In this document: positions 17,806 through 26,251 of the stretch, one piece after another
How the letters are laid out: the number at the start of each line of letters is the position of its first letter
Numbering within the stretch: position 1 is the first letter of the stretch
Assembly: GCA_944387895.1 (NCBI GenBank)
Contig: CALXGQ010000031.1
Location: forward strand, 1 to 32,516
Direction: 5' to 3'
Source of the DNA: an uncultured Clostridia bacterium
GTDB lineage: Bacteria; Bacillota; Clostridia; Oscillospirales; QAKW01
DNA length: 32,516 bases
Program-made: the position numbers and the translations under genes
Notes under the pieces: model-generated
The model's database searches: none
What the model was told of the DNA's origin: nothing
The model's input: only the letters and a program-made list of their open reading frames with translations

Positions 17806-18657
17806 ATGGCGTGGATCCATTTTTTAAAACCAAAGAATCAGCTGGAGGAGGGCGGCCGTACCGCCGCTCCGGTTCAGCAGGATGCCGGCGAGCCTGAAAA
17901 GAACTGTCCCAACTGCCATAAGGATATCCCGCTGAGCCGTCTTTGGGCCAATAATCTGGTCTGCCCCTGCGGATATCATTTCCGCATGAAGGCGCGGCAG
18001 CGCATCAAAATGATCGTGGATAAGGACAGCTTTTGCGAACGGTACGCCGGCCTGACCGCCGGCAACCCCCTTCAGTTCCCCGGCTATCGGGAAAAGGTGG
18101 ATACCGTGCGCACCGCCAGCGGCGAAGAGGAGGCGGTCGTCTGCGGAACGGCGCGGATCGGCGGGCAGAGTTGCTGCCTGTTTGTCATGGAGCCCTATTT
18201 TATGATGGGGAGCATGGGCAGCGCCGTCGGCGAGAAGATCACAGCCCTGTTTGAATATGCGGCGGAGCACCGGATGCCGGTTGTCGGATTTACCGTTTCG
18301 GGCGGCGCCAGAATGCAGGAAGGGCTGCTCTCGCTGATGCAGATGGCCAAAACAAGCGCTGCCGTGAAGCGCCATAGCGACGCCGGGCTTTTCTATCTTG
18401 CCATATTGACCGATCCCACTACTGGCGGCGTTACCGCCAGCTTTGCGATGGAGGCGGATATTATTCTGGCGGAGCCGGGGGCCATGGTGGGCTTTGCCGG
18501 CGCGCGGGTCATCGAGCAGACGACCAAAAAAACGCTGCCGCGCGGGTTCCAGAAGGCGGAATTTGTGCTGGAGCACGGCTTTGTCGATGGGATCGTCGGC
18601 CGCGCCAATCAGAAGCGGGCGCTGACGGAGCTTCTTAAAATGCATCATGGAGGTTAA
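17806..18657 (+). CDS. accD: Acetyl-CoA carboxylase carboxyltransferase beta subunit
   Basis: 283 aa. An N-terminal zinc ribbon is followed by the crotonase-like carboxyltransferase fold (GSMGSAVGEKI, SGGARMQEG, DPTTGGVTASFA). The ribbon reads CPNC...VCPCGYHF: the second pair is C-x-C, whereas the family normally has C-x2-C (CPKCGHHF). This one-residue deletion is in frame and might alter zinc binding. It pairs with AccA, encoded immediately downstream. Confidence 0.95.
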   Translation: MAWIHFLKPKNQLEEGGRTAAPVQQDAGEPEKNCPNCHKDIPLSRLWANNLVCPCGYHFRMKARQRIKMIVDKDSFCERYAGLTAGNPLQFPGYREKVDTVRTASGEEEAVVCGTARIGGQSCCLFVMEPYFMMGSMGSAVGEKITALFEYAAEHRMPVVGFTVSGGARMQEGLLSLMQMAKTSAAVKRHSDAGLFYLAILTDPTTGGVTASFAMEADIILAEPGAMVGFAGARVIEQTTKKTLPRGFQKAEFVLEHGFVDGIVGRANQKRALTELLKMHHGG

Positions 18658-18660
18658 GGG

Positions 18661-19458
18661 ATGAGCGAACTGCCTTATGACCGGGTGAAGCTTGCCCGGC
18701 AAAGCGGAAGACCGACGGGTCTTGACTATATCAGAAATATTTTCAAAGGCTTTATCGAATTGCACGGCGACCGCCGCTATGGCGACGATCCCGCCATTGT
18801 CGGCGGGCTTGCGCGGCTGAAGGGCAGCCCTGTCACCGTGATTGCGATCGAAAAGGGGCATACGGCGCGGGAGCGCAGCTACCGCAACTTCGGAGCGCCC
18901 CATCCGGAGGGCTACCGCAAGGCGCTGCGGCTGATGAAGCAGGCGGAGAAATTCGGCCGGCCGGTCGTCTGCTTTATCGATACGTCGGGCGCATATTGCG
19001 GCGTCGGCGCCGAGGAGCGGGGGCAGGGTCAGGCCATTGCTGAAAATCTCATGGAGATGTCCAGCCTCTGTGTACCGGTGATCGCCATCCTGATCGGCGA
19101 GGGCGGAAGCGGCGGCGCGCTGGCTCTTGCGGTGGCGGATCGCGTCTGGATGCTGCAAAACGCCGTTTATTCGGTGATTTCGCCGGAGGGCTGCGCCAGC
19201 ATCCTCTGGAAGGACGCTGCTCAGGCGGAGGCCGCCGCCGCCAGCCTCAAGCTGACGGCCGAGGACGCAAAAAGCCTGGGCGTCATCGAGCGCATCCTGT
19301 CGGAGAAGGATATCGGGAAAAAGGAGTTTTACGACCGGATCCAAAAGCTGCTGGTCGAAGAAATAGACGTGCTGTCGAAGGATCTTGATCTGGTCGGCAG
19401 GCGGTACGAGCGGTTCCGCCGCATCGGCGCCGACGTACTTTCAAAGGAGAGCATATGA
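18661..19458 (+). CDS. accA: Acetyl-CoA carboxylase carboxyltransferase alpha subunit
   Basis: 265 aa, the short Firmicutes form. Motifs: RPTGLDYI, FIELHGDRRYGDDPAIVGG, GAPHPEGYRKALRLMKQAEKF, FIDTSGAYCGVGAEERGQ and GEGGSGGALALAVADRV. With AccD it transfers CO2 from biotin to acetyl-CoA, giving malonyl-CoA for FabD. It overlaps the next gene by four bases (ATGA). Confidence 0.96.
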   Translation: MSELPYDRVKLARQSGRPTGLDYIRNIFKGFIELHGDRRYGDDPAIVGGLARLKGSPVTVIAIEKGHTARERSYRNFGAPHPEGYRKALRLMKQAEKFGRPVVCFIDTSGAYCGVGAEERGQGQAIAENLMEMSSLCVPVIAILIGEGGSGGALALAVADRVWMLQNAVYSVISPEGCASILWKDAAQAEAAAASLKLTAEDAKSLGVIERILSEKDIGKKEFYDRIQKLLVEEIDVLSKDLDLVGRRYERFRRIGADVLSKESI

Positions 19459-21089
19459 GCATCTATCAGAAATTCTGCGAGGAAATCATGGATCGGAGCG
19501 GCCGGCTTGAGAAGCTGACGCTGCATTATCCGGAGCATTTCAATTTCGGCTACGACGTCGTCGACGCCATCGCCGAAGAAACGCCGGATAAGCGCGCGCT
19601 GGTCTGGTGCAATACGGAAAACGAGGAGCATGTCTTCAGCTTCTCCGATATCAGGATCAACAGCAATAAGATGGCCAATGTTTTTAAGGCGGCGGGGATC
19701 GGCCGCGGAGATCGGGTGATGCTGGTGCTCAAGCGGCATTATGAATACTGGTTTGCCGCGGTGGCGCTGCATAAGCTGGGCGCCGTGATGATCCCGGCGA
19801 CCCATATGCTGACGGTGCAGGATCTGGTATACCGGATCAACGCCTCCGAGGTCAAGGCGATCGTCTGCACGGCGCAGAACGAGGTGCCGGAAAAGATTCT
19901 GGCGGCGCTGAAGCAGGCGGGAAGGAGCGCGCAGCTCTGGTGCGTGCAGGCGGAGGCGGAAGGCTTTGAGAATCTTACCGCGGCGATGGCGGAGGCGGAG
20001 GAAACTTTTGCCCGCGTTGAAACCCGCGTCACCGATCCGATGATGCTGTATTTCACCTCCGGCACCACCGGCTATCCCAAGGGCGTGATCCATGATTTTG
20101 CATACCCGCTGGCGCATATCGTAACGGCGAAATACTGGAACCAGGCCGAGGACAACGGGCTTCACTTCACGGTGGCGGAAACCGGCTGGGCGAAGGCGTC
20201 CTGGGGCAAAATGTATGGGCAGTGGCTGATCGGCAGCGCGGTCATGGTTTACGACTTTGATAATTTTGATCCCAAGCAGCTCACCGCGGTGATCAACCGC
20301 TACGGCGTCACCTCCTTTTGCGCGCCGCCCACGGTTTACCGCTATCTGGTGCGCAAGGGGATCCCCGATATGCCGAGCCTGAAGCACGCGTCCACGGCGG
20401 GCGAGATGCTGGCGCCGGAGGTGTTCCGCAGATTCACCGAGCGTACCGGCCTGCAGCTCCGGGAGGGCTACGGCCAGACGGAAACAACGCTCCTTCTGGC
20501 AAACTTCAGCGGAGATACGCCGGCGGAAGGCTCCATGGGCACCCCGTCGCCCTTTTATCAGATTGAGCTGCGGGGCAAAAACGGCGCTCCGGTTTCTGTC
20601 GGAGAGATCGGAGAAGTGGTGGTGGTTCCTCCGGAAAACGGCCGTCAGGTCGGCATTTTTTCGGCCTATCTCGACAACGAGGCGCAATATCAACATGTCT
20701 GGCGGGGCGGCGTTTACCATACCGGGGACGCGGCCTATATGGACGAAGACGGACGTTACTGGTTCCACGGCCGGTTCGACGACATCATCAAGACCGGCGG
20801 TTTTCGCGTCGGCCCCTATGAGGTGGAAAACGTGTTGATGGAGCATCCCGCGGTGGTGGAATGCAGCGTGATCGGCGTTCCGGATCCGCTCCGGGGCCAG
20901 GCGATCAAGGCGATCGTGGTTCTGGGGGCGGGCTATGCGCCCTCCCGCGCGCTGGAGCTGGAGATCAAGGAATTTTGCAATCAGAAGCTGGCGGAATACA
21001 AATGGATCCGGCTGGTTGAATTTGTTGCGGAGATGCCGAAAACCATCAGTGGAAAAATCCAGAAGAATTTGCAGCGCAAGCAGGCTTGA
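19455..21089 (+). CDS. AMP-forming acyl-CoA synthetase, ACS/ACSM-like
   Basis: 544 aa ANL-superfamily adenylating enzyme. Core motifs: YFTSGTTGYPKG (about residues 199-210), EGYGQTETT, YHTGDAAYMDEDGRYWFHGRFDDIIK, GFRVGPYEVE, and the C-terminal lysine loop KTISGKIQK. It activates a carboxylic acid with ATP to an acyl-AMP and then a thioester. It resembles medium-chain/acetate-type synthetases, but chain length cannot be read from sequence. The start overlaps accA by four bases, so it is part of the fatty acid operon. It may activate exogenous or released fatty acids, or supply primers in place of the absent FabH. Both are inference. Confidence 0.9.
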   Translation: MSIYQKFCEEIMDRSGRLEKLTLHYPEHFNFGYDVVDAIAEETPDKRALVWCNTENEEHVFSFSDIRINSNKMANVFKAAGIGRGDRVMLVLKRHYEYWFAAVALHKLGAVMIPATHMLTVQDLVYRINASEVKAIVCTAQNEVPEKILAALKQAGRSAQLWCVQAEAEGFENLTAAMAEAEETFARVETRVTDPMMLYFTSGTTGYPKGVIHDFAYPLAHIVTAKYWNQAEDNGLHFTVAETGWAKASWGKMYGQWLIGSAVMVYDFDNFDPKQLTAVINRYGVTSFCAPPTVYRYLVRKGIPDMPSLKHASTAGEMLAPEVFRRFTERTGLQLREGYGQTETTLLLANFSGDTPAEGSMGTPSPFYQIELRGKNGAPVSVGEIGEVVVVPPENGRQVGIFSAYLDNEAQYQHVWRGGVYHTGDAAYMDEDGRYWFHGRFDDIIKTGGFRVGPYEVENVLMEHPAVVECSVIGVPDPLRGQAIKAIVVLGAGYAPSRALELEIKEFCNQKLAEYKWIRLVEFVAEMPKTISGKIQKNLQRKQA

Positions 21090-21119
21090 CCGGCTTGTGC
21101 TGCAAAATTGTTCCCAACA

Positions 21120-21148
21120 TTGCACTTTACAAAAGAATGTGATATAAT
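21120..21148 (+). promoter_or_regulatory. Strong extended -10 promoter
   Basis: TTGCAC (21120-21125), 17-bp spacer, TATAAT (21143-21148) with the TGA extension (TG at 21140-21141). It lies 69 bp before the PAS regulator start, and separates this transcription unit from the fab/acc operon. No obvious intrinsic terminator lies between accA/acyl-CoA synthetase and this promoter. Confidence 0.75.
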
Positions 21149-21216
21149 GCATAGGGATCTCCGGTTGCGGGGTCCGACTCCGGCGGCGCTTGCGCCCCCG
21201 GCAGATGGGAGATGCA

Positions 21217-23193
21217 ATGAAAAACACATTCGAGATGGAAAAAATACTGGAACGCGGCGTTTCCGGGTTCCATATCTATGCCCTTGCAGATCCGGTTCAC
21301 CTGTGTTATGTGAGCCGGAATTTCTGCGCGCTGACCGGCTATTCCGAGGAAGAGCTGCTGAGCGAAAGCGCGGATTTATATCAGCCCCTGGTCCATCCGG
21401 GGGATCAGGCCGTTTATGAGTCTTTTATCCGGCAAGCCGCCTCCGGCGCGCAGACCTGCCGCTGCGAATACCGGCTGATCAAAAAAGACGGCTCGATCCT
21501 TTATGTCAGCGATACGATGGTAACGGAGGAACAGCCGGGCGGCGGGCTTTCCGGCTTTTCCGTTCTGGCGGATATTACGTCCATTAAAAGTGAAAACGAC
21601 AATCTGCGGTTTCTCAACGAAACCATTCCCTGCGGATTTATAAAATATACCTGTGAGAAGCAGCCGAAGGTGACCTACATCAATAAGCAGATGATGGAGC
21701 TGCTGCGCTTCCCTGCGGTGCGGGAGGGCGAGCTGGATTATCTGGAGCTGTATAAAAGCAATATCTTTCTGATGATCCCAATGGAGGAGCGGCGGCGGTT
21801 TGCCCTTTATCTGAACCGGGTCTATACCGCCGGCGCGCCCATTGCCGGGGAGATCGCCCTTCAGCGCTGCGACGGTACCAGAGCCCAGATCTTCGGGTGG
21901 GTGACAAAATGTGTCAATGCGGCGGGGGAGGAGGAGTTCCAGAGCGTCTGCATCGACGTAACAGAGCGCTTCCGGGCCCGGCGCGCCGATGAAACCCAGC
22001 GGTATCTCAGGGCGCTGACCGATGTCTACGACAAGATTTTTGAATATGATTTTTCCGGGAAAACCGTAAGCTGTTTATATAGCAACCAGCCCTCGATGTT
22101 CAAGTGGATCGAAAATATCCCCATGCAGATGGAGGAGGCGACAGAGCGTTGGATAACGGAAACGGTAGCGGCCGGGGATCGGGAACGGGTGCGCGCATTT
22201 TTTCAGACCATCTTTCGGGATAAACCCTATCAGACCGGCGCGAAGCCGCCTCAGATCACCTATCGGGCGCAGGCTTCCAGCGGCGAACCCCGGGTCTACA
22301 GCGGGATTTTTCTGAAAATGAACGATGCGGTCTGCCTTTACTGCTGCAGATGCGTGCCTGAAAGCGGGGAAGCCAGCATACTGCGTAGTGAAATAGAAAA
22401 TATGCAGGAGCTGCTGATGCGGTTTACAGACGGCATCGCCGCTTTTGAAGTCCGGGATCAGATGGTAACGCCGCTTTATGCCAGCGATAACGTCTGTGAA
22501 TTTTTCGGCGTCACCCGGGAGGAATGGCTCCCGCTGATGAAGAAGGAAACGCCGATCCGGGAATTTGTGGCGCGCAGCGACGTGGCCTACGAGGATTTTG
22601 CGGAGCTGCTCAGAACCGGCGAGACGGAATTTTCATATTACGATCTGAACCGGGGCGCAGAGCGGCGGATCAAGGCGATCTGCTCCCGCAAGGAGACCCA
22701 GGCCGGGGCGCCGCGTTATGTGATGCTCTATAATGTGGAGGAGGCTGACCCGGCAAAGGCGGAAGGCGGGGTCGTGACCATCCGGACCTTCGGTTATTTC
22801 GACGTATTTGTGGGGGAAAAGCCCATCGCCTTCCGCAATAAAAAATCCAAGGAGCTATTTGCGCTGCTGGTGGATCGCCGGGGTGGCTATGTTTCATCGG
22901 AAGAGGCCATCGGATTTTTATGGGAGGAGGAGCCGGTAAACTCCGTGACCCTTGCGCGATACCGCAAGGTCGCCCTCCGGCTCAAAAATATTCTGGAGGA
23001 ATACGGGATTTCAGACGTGATGGAAACGGTGGACGGAAAGCGGCGGATCGTGATGGAAAAGGTGCGGTGCGATCTCTATGATTACCTTTCCGGGAAAGAG
23101 GAATATGCCCAGAGCTTCAAGGGCAGCTATCTGACCAACTATAGCTGGGGAGAAACCACCCTTGCGGAGCTGACGGGCGATATCATCTATTAA
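21217..23193 (+). CDS. Multi-PAS sensor with C-terminal SARP-type winged-helix DNA-binding domain
   Basis: 658 aa from ATG 21217 (GGGAGATGCA upstream; the frame could extend to a TTG at 21190). Two clear PAS units lie at about 1-125 (FCALTGYSEEELL, YRLIKKDGSILYV) and 130-255 (FLNETIPCGFIKY, IDVTERF), with two more divergent PAS-like units at about 260-385 and 390-510. The C-terminus from VVTIRTFGYFDVFVGEKPIAF to the end is an OmpR/SARP-like winged helix (KSKELFALLVDRRGGYVSSEEAIGFLWE) plus a short BTAD-like tail (YLTNYSWGETTLAEL), as in Clostridia response regulators. There is no receiver, kinase or GGDEF domain. It therefore looks like a one-component cytosolic sensor-regulator. It is soluble, with no membrane segment. 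The ligand is unknown. Confidence 0.85.
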   Translation: MKNTFEMEKILERGVSGFHIYALADPVHLCYVSRNFCALTGYSEEELLSESADLYQPLVHPGDQAVYESFIRQAASGAQTCRCEYRLIKKDGSILYVSDTMVTEEQPGGGLSGFSVLADITSIKSENDNLRFLNETIPCGFIKYTCEKQPKVTYINKQMMELLRFPAVREGELDYLELYKSNIFLMIPMEERRRFALYLNRVYTAGAPIAGEIALQRCDGTRAQIFGWVTKCVNAAGEEEFQSVCIDVTERFRARRADETQRYLRALTDVYDKIFEYDFSGKTVSCLYSNQPSMFKWIENIPMQMEEATERWITETVAAGDRERVRAFFQTIFRDKPYQTGAKPPQITYRAQASSGEPRVYSGIFLKMNDAVCLYCCRCVPESGEASILRSEIENMQELLMRFTDGIAAFEVRDQMVTPLYASDNVCEFFGVTREEWLPLMKKETPIREFVARSDVAYEDFAELLRTGETEFSYYDLNRGAERRIKAICSRKETQAGAPRYVMLYNVEEADPAKAEGGVVTIRTFGYFDVFVGEKPIAFRNKKSKELFALLVDRRGGYVSSEEAIGFLWEEEPVNSVTLARYRKVALRLKNILEEYGISDVMETVDGKRRIVMEKVRCDLYDYLSGKEEYAQSFKGSYLTNYSWGETTLAELTGDIIY

Positions 23194-23209
23194 ACGGGCG
23201 GAGAAAAGG

Positions 23210-23623
23210 ATGCATACCTATATTCATAAAGTATACTACTATGAAACGGATAAAATGGGGATCACCCATCATTCCAATTATGTGCGGTGGATGGAAGAGG
23301 CGCGGATGGATTTCCTGCAGGCGTCCGGCTGCGGGATGCGCGGCATCGAAGCCTGCGGGCTGACGTCGCCGGTGGTGGAGCTGGAATGCCGGTATCTGGC
23401 GCCGACCACCTTCGACGACGTGATCAGCATCGCGGTTTCGGTTGAGGGCTATACCGGGGTGAAGCTGACGCTGAGCTACGTAATGACCAACAGCGCAACA
23501 GGCGCGGAGGTGTTCCGCGGCCGTTCCTCTCATTGCTTTATCAACGGCGCGGGCAGGCCGGTTGCAATCGGGAAGCATCATCCGGCGCTGGACGCGCTGC
23601 TGCGCGGGCAGGCCGGGCAGTAA
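23210..23623 (+). CDS. 4HBT/YbgC-family acyl-CoA thioesterase
   Basis: 137 aa hot-dog thioesterase. The YETDKMGITHHSNYVRWMEEAR stretch contains the catalytic Asp of the 4-hydroxybenzoyl-CoA thioesterase/YbgC family. It hydrolyses acyl-CoA or acyl-ACP thioesters. It lies 16 bases after the PAS regulator, with GGAG upstream. Close to the fatty acid operon, so a role in acyl release is plausible; the substrate is unknown. Confidence 0.9.
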   Translation: MHTYIHKVYYYETDKMGITHHSNYVRWMEEARMDFLQASGCGMRGIEACGLTSPVVELECRYLAPTTFDDVISIAVSVEGYTGVKLTLSYVMTNSATGAEVFRGRSSHCFINGAGRPVAIGKHHPALDALLRGQAGQ

Positions 23624-23641
23624 CGGCCGGGGTGCTGGAAG

Positions 23642-24337
23642 ATGAAGTTCCGCCATGAATTGAAATACCTGATCAACGAAGGCGACGCCGCTCTGATCCG
23701 GCAGAGGCTGCAAATGGTGATGGAGCCCGACCGCCACGCCCGAAAGGGCAGCTATCATATCCGCAGCCTCTATTTCGACGATTACTGGAATACGGCCTAT
23801 AACGACAAAATAAACGGCGTGGATCACCGGCAGAAGTACCGGATCCGGCTATATGACCTGCAGGAGGATTTCATCCGGCTGGAGTGTAAAATCAAAAGCG
23901 GCGCCTATATTTCCAAGCGCGGCGCCCGGCTTTCCCGGGAGGAAACCGAAAGGATCCTGAAGGGGGATTACGGCTTTCTGCTGCGCCGGGAGGAAGAGGC
24001 CTGCCGCCGGTTCTACGCCGCCTGCGTCACCCGGGTGCTGCGGCCCAGAGTATATACGGACTATGAGCGGGAGCCCTATGTCCTGGCGGCGGGAGATGTC
24101 CGGGTCACCTTCGATCGCAACGTCCGGGGCGCTTCCCCGGGATTTTGGATCACCGAGAGCGCCATGCCCTTTTATGAGGCGCTGGAGCCGGGGAAGCTGA
24201 TCATGGAAGTGAAATTCACGGAATTTCTGCCGGAGCTTGTGCGGCTGCTTCTGCCCGCCCGGGCGGCGGAGTTGAGCGCCGTATCCAAGTATACGCTTTG
24301 CTGCGATCAAATCCGGCACCTTACTGCCGGGATATGA
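23642..24337 (+). CDS. VTC-domain polyphosphate polymerase
   Basis: 231 aa, a complete single VTC/CYTH-like tunnel domain. Typical basic and acidic tunnel residues are visible: RHELKYLI at the N-terminus, HIRSLYFDD, RQKYRIRLYD, IRLECKIKSG, RPRVYTDYEREPY, RVTFDRNV and IMEVKF near the end. VTC proteins make polyphosphate from ATP. The adjacent DUF4956 membrane protein is its usual partner in bacteria. There is no SPX domain, as expected for a bacterial form. Confidence 0.9.
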   Translation: MKFRHELKYLINEGDAALIRQRLQMVMEPDRHARKGSYHIRSLYFDDYWNTAYNDKINGVDHRQKYRIRLYDLQEDFIRLECKIKSGAYISKRGARLSREETERILKGDYGFLLRREEEACRRFYAACVTRVLRPRVYTDYEREPYVLAAGDVRVTFDRNVRGASPGFWITESAMPFYEALEPGKLIMEVKFTEFLPELVRLLLPARAAELSAVSKYTLCCDQIRHLTAGI

Positions 24338-24365
24338 AAAAGGAAAAATGAAGGAGATCCACCGT

Positions 24366-25043
24366 ATGAGTATTGAGGACGTTATCAAAAATTCCTTTCT
24401 GGAAGCCTTCAGCGGCACAAGCTCCACCACAAGCGCGCTGATGATGATCGTTGCGCTGCTTGCCGCGCTGGGATTCGGGCTGCTGATCTGCCTGATTTAC
24501 AATAAGTTTTACCGCGGCGTCGTTTATCATCGCTCCTTTGCCATCACGCTGGTCGGGATGACGGTGATGACGGCGATGGTCACCCTTGCCATCAGCACCA
24601 ACGTCATCATATCCCTGGGCATGGTGGGCGCCCTGAGCATCGTCCGGTATCGAACGGCCATCAAGGAGCCGCTGGATCTGCTTTATCTGTTCTGGGCCAT
24701 AACGACGGGGATCGCCTGCGGCGCCCAGATGTATTTTCTGGCGATGGTTGCGGGGCTGATGATGCTGGTGCTGCTGATCTGCTTCAACCGCAGATCGAGG
24801 GCGGGGCGGTTGTATATCGTCGTAATCCATTGCAGCGCCGAAATACCGGCGGAGCGGATCCGCCAGGCGATGGAAAAGATGCGGTACCGGATCAAATCCA
24901 AAGCGATACGGGGCGGGAATACCGAGCTTGCCCTGGAGGTTTATACCCCCGATCCCCATCTGGAATTTCTGGAGCAGCTGCGGGGCATGGAAGGGGTTCT
25001 GGACGTATCCGCCATTCAGTACGACGGCGAATACCACGGCTGA
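24366..25043 (+). CDS. DUF4956 membrane protein, VTC partner
   Basis: 225 aa from ATG 24366, which has AAGGAGATCC at ideal spacing (an earlier in-frame ATG at 24348 lacks one). Three to four membrane helices occupy about 20-140, with the conserved LGMVGALSIVRYRTAIKEPLDLLYLFWAI segment characteristic of DUF4956. A soluble C-terminal domain of about 80 residues follows, possibly ferredoxin-like. It is commonly encoded beside VTC polymerases. It may move or anchor polyphosphate or its precursors; no function is proven by sequence. Confidence 0.87.
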   Translation: MSIEDVIKNSFLEAFSGTSSTTSALMMIVALLAALGFGLLICLIYNKFYRGVVYHRSFAITLVGMTVMTAMVTLAISTNVIISLGMVGALSIVRYRTAIKEPLDLLYLFWAITTGIACGAQMYFLAMVAGLMMLVLLICFNRRSRAGRLYIVVIHCSAEIPAERIRQAMEKMRYRIKSKAIRGGNTELALEVYTPDPHLEFLEQLRGMEGVLDVSAIQYDGEYHG

Positions 25044-25100
25044 TCCCCGGCTTTCCGGCCGCTCTGCGCAGCGGGACGCTATTTTTCGGAGGTAAGGCAG

Positions 25101-25991
25101 ATGGAACTTCGGGTGTTGCACTACTTTTTGGCGATCGCAAGAGAAGAAAATTTCACCAAAGCGGCGCGGCAGCTTCATGTGACGCAGCCGACCCTGTCGC
25201 GGCAGATCGCCGATTTGGAGCAGGAGCTGGGCGTCAAGCTGTTTGTCCGCAGTAACCACCATATCATTCTAACAGAGGACGGTATGATCCTAAAGCGCCG
25301 GGCGCAGGAAATTTTGTCGCTGGCGGATAAAACCAAGCGGGATTTTCTGCAAAAGGACGAAGCGCTCTCCGGTACCATTTCCATCGGCAGCGGCGAATTC
25401 CGCGCAACGGAATATCTGGCCAAGATCATCGCGGCGTTCCGCAAAAAATATCCCCGGGTGAACTATGAGATATACAGCGGGAACGCGCAGAATATCCGGG
25501 ACTATATCGAAAGAGGCACGCTGGATATCGGGCTGATGTCGGAGCCTGTCGATATGCGGAAATACGACATTATAAATATGCCGGTCAAAGAGCAATGGGG
25601 GGTATTTGTCCCAAAGGATTCCCCCCTTTTTGAAAGGGAAAGCGTCCGTCCGGAAGACCTGCAGGGCATGTCTGTGGTGACGGCGACGGGCGATTTCAAC
25701 CAAAGCCGTATCGGGAAATGGCTGGGCGATTATAAAGACCGGGTGGAAATCGCGGCGACCGCCAATCTCCCCTATAACGAAGCTGTGCTGGCGCAGGAAA
25801 AGATCGGCGTTATGCTCAGCATAAAGCTGAACTGCAGCTATGAAAATCTGCGCTTCATCCCGTTGTCCCCCGTTTTGGAGGTATCAACGGTCCTGGGCTG
25901 GAAAAAGGAGCAGATCTTTTCGGCAGCAACCTCTGCGTTTATCGATTTTGCAAAGAAATATCTAAAAGACATTTCTAACGATAAACTATAA
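25101..25991 (+). CDS. LysR-family transcriptional regulator
   Basis: 296 aa. Classic N-terminal winged helix (LRVLHYFLAIAREENFTKAARQLHVTQPTLSRQIADLEQELGVKLF, residues 2-50) and a periplasmic-binding-protein-like effector domain. It is preceded by CGGAGGTAAG. Unusually for the family, it is co-oriented with its likely targets (cupin, flavodoxin and CMD genes) rather than divergent. It is closed by its own terminator at 26025-26058. Confidence 0.95.
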   Translation: MELRVLHYFLAIAREENFTKAARQLHVTQPTLSRQIADLEQELGVKLFVRSNHHIILTEDGMILKRRAQEILSLADKTKRDFLQKDEALSGTISIGSGEFRATEYLAKIIAAFRKKYPRVNYEIYSGNAQNIRDYIERGTLDIGLMSEPVDMRKYDIINMPVKEQWGVFVPKDSPLFERESVRPEDLQGMSVVTATGDFNQSRIGKWLGDYKDRVEIAATANLPYNEAVLAQEKIGVMLSIKLNCSYENLRFIPLSPVLEVSTVLGWKKEQIFSAATSAFIDFAKKYLKDISNDKL

Positions 25992-26024
25992 GCATTAGAC
26001 ATTGCAGATAATTGGTTTTATAAT

Positions 26025-26058
26025 AAAGGTGTTCCTGATGGGAGCACCTTTATTTTTA
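26025..26058 (+). terminator. Intrinsic terminator after lysR
   Basis: Hairpin with arms AAAGGTGTTCC and GGGAGCACCTTT followed by TATTTTTAT. It isolates the LysR gene from the downstream cluster. Confidence 0.8.
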
Positions 26059-26133
26059 TCGCAACAGACTGAAATCTCCCGTTATAATAGCAGCGAAAAG
26101 CATGTCTTTGGCGTTTTTTGTTGTAAGCCAAAG

Positions 26134-26149
26134 GTTTATACGTGTAAAC
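26134..26149. promoter_or_regulatory. Palindrome with LysR-box symmetry
   Basis: GTTTATACGTGTAAAC is a 16-bp palindrome with one mismatched pair and fits the T-N11-A pattern of LysR boxes. It sits about 100 bp before the cupin gene. A TATAAT at 26083-26088 and a weak TTGTAA/TAAACT pair overlapping the palindrome are possible promoters. The other about 190 bp here (26059-26251) hold no convincing gene. Confidence 0.45.
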
Positions 26150-26251
26150 TTATGGAGAATTCTTTCCCGGTCAAAAAAGTGCTGCAATTTATGCTGTAAA
26201 AGGCATATCTCTTCATACAGGAAGGGATTTGATAAAGGAGGTTTTTCAACA

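Noticed and set aside
17824..19344. Long minus-strand open frame (506 codons) opposite accD/accA
   Set aside because: It is an antisense shadow of GC-rich, codon-biased genes. Composition is Arg/His/Gly-rich with no recognisable domain, and both sense genes are unmistakable.
19329..21227. 632-codon minus-strand frame opposite the acyl-CoA synthetase
   Set aside because: Shadow frame with His/Arg-rich low-complexity content; the sense gene has all ANL motifs.
26002..26199. Short plus-strand frame between lysR and cupin
   Set aside because: It runs through the lysR terminator hairpin and the candidate LysR box, with no ribosome site.
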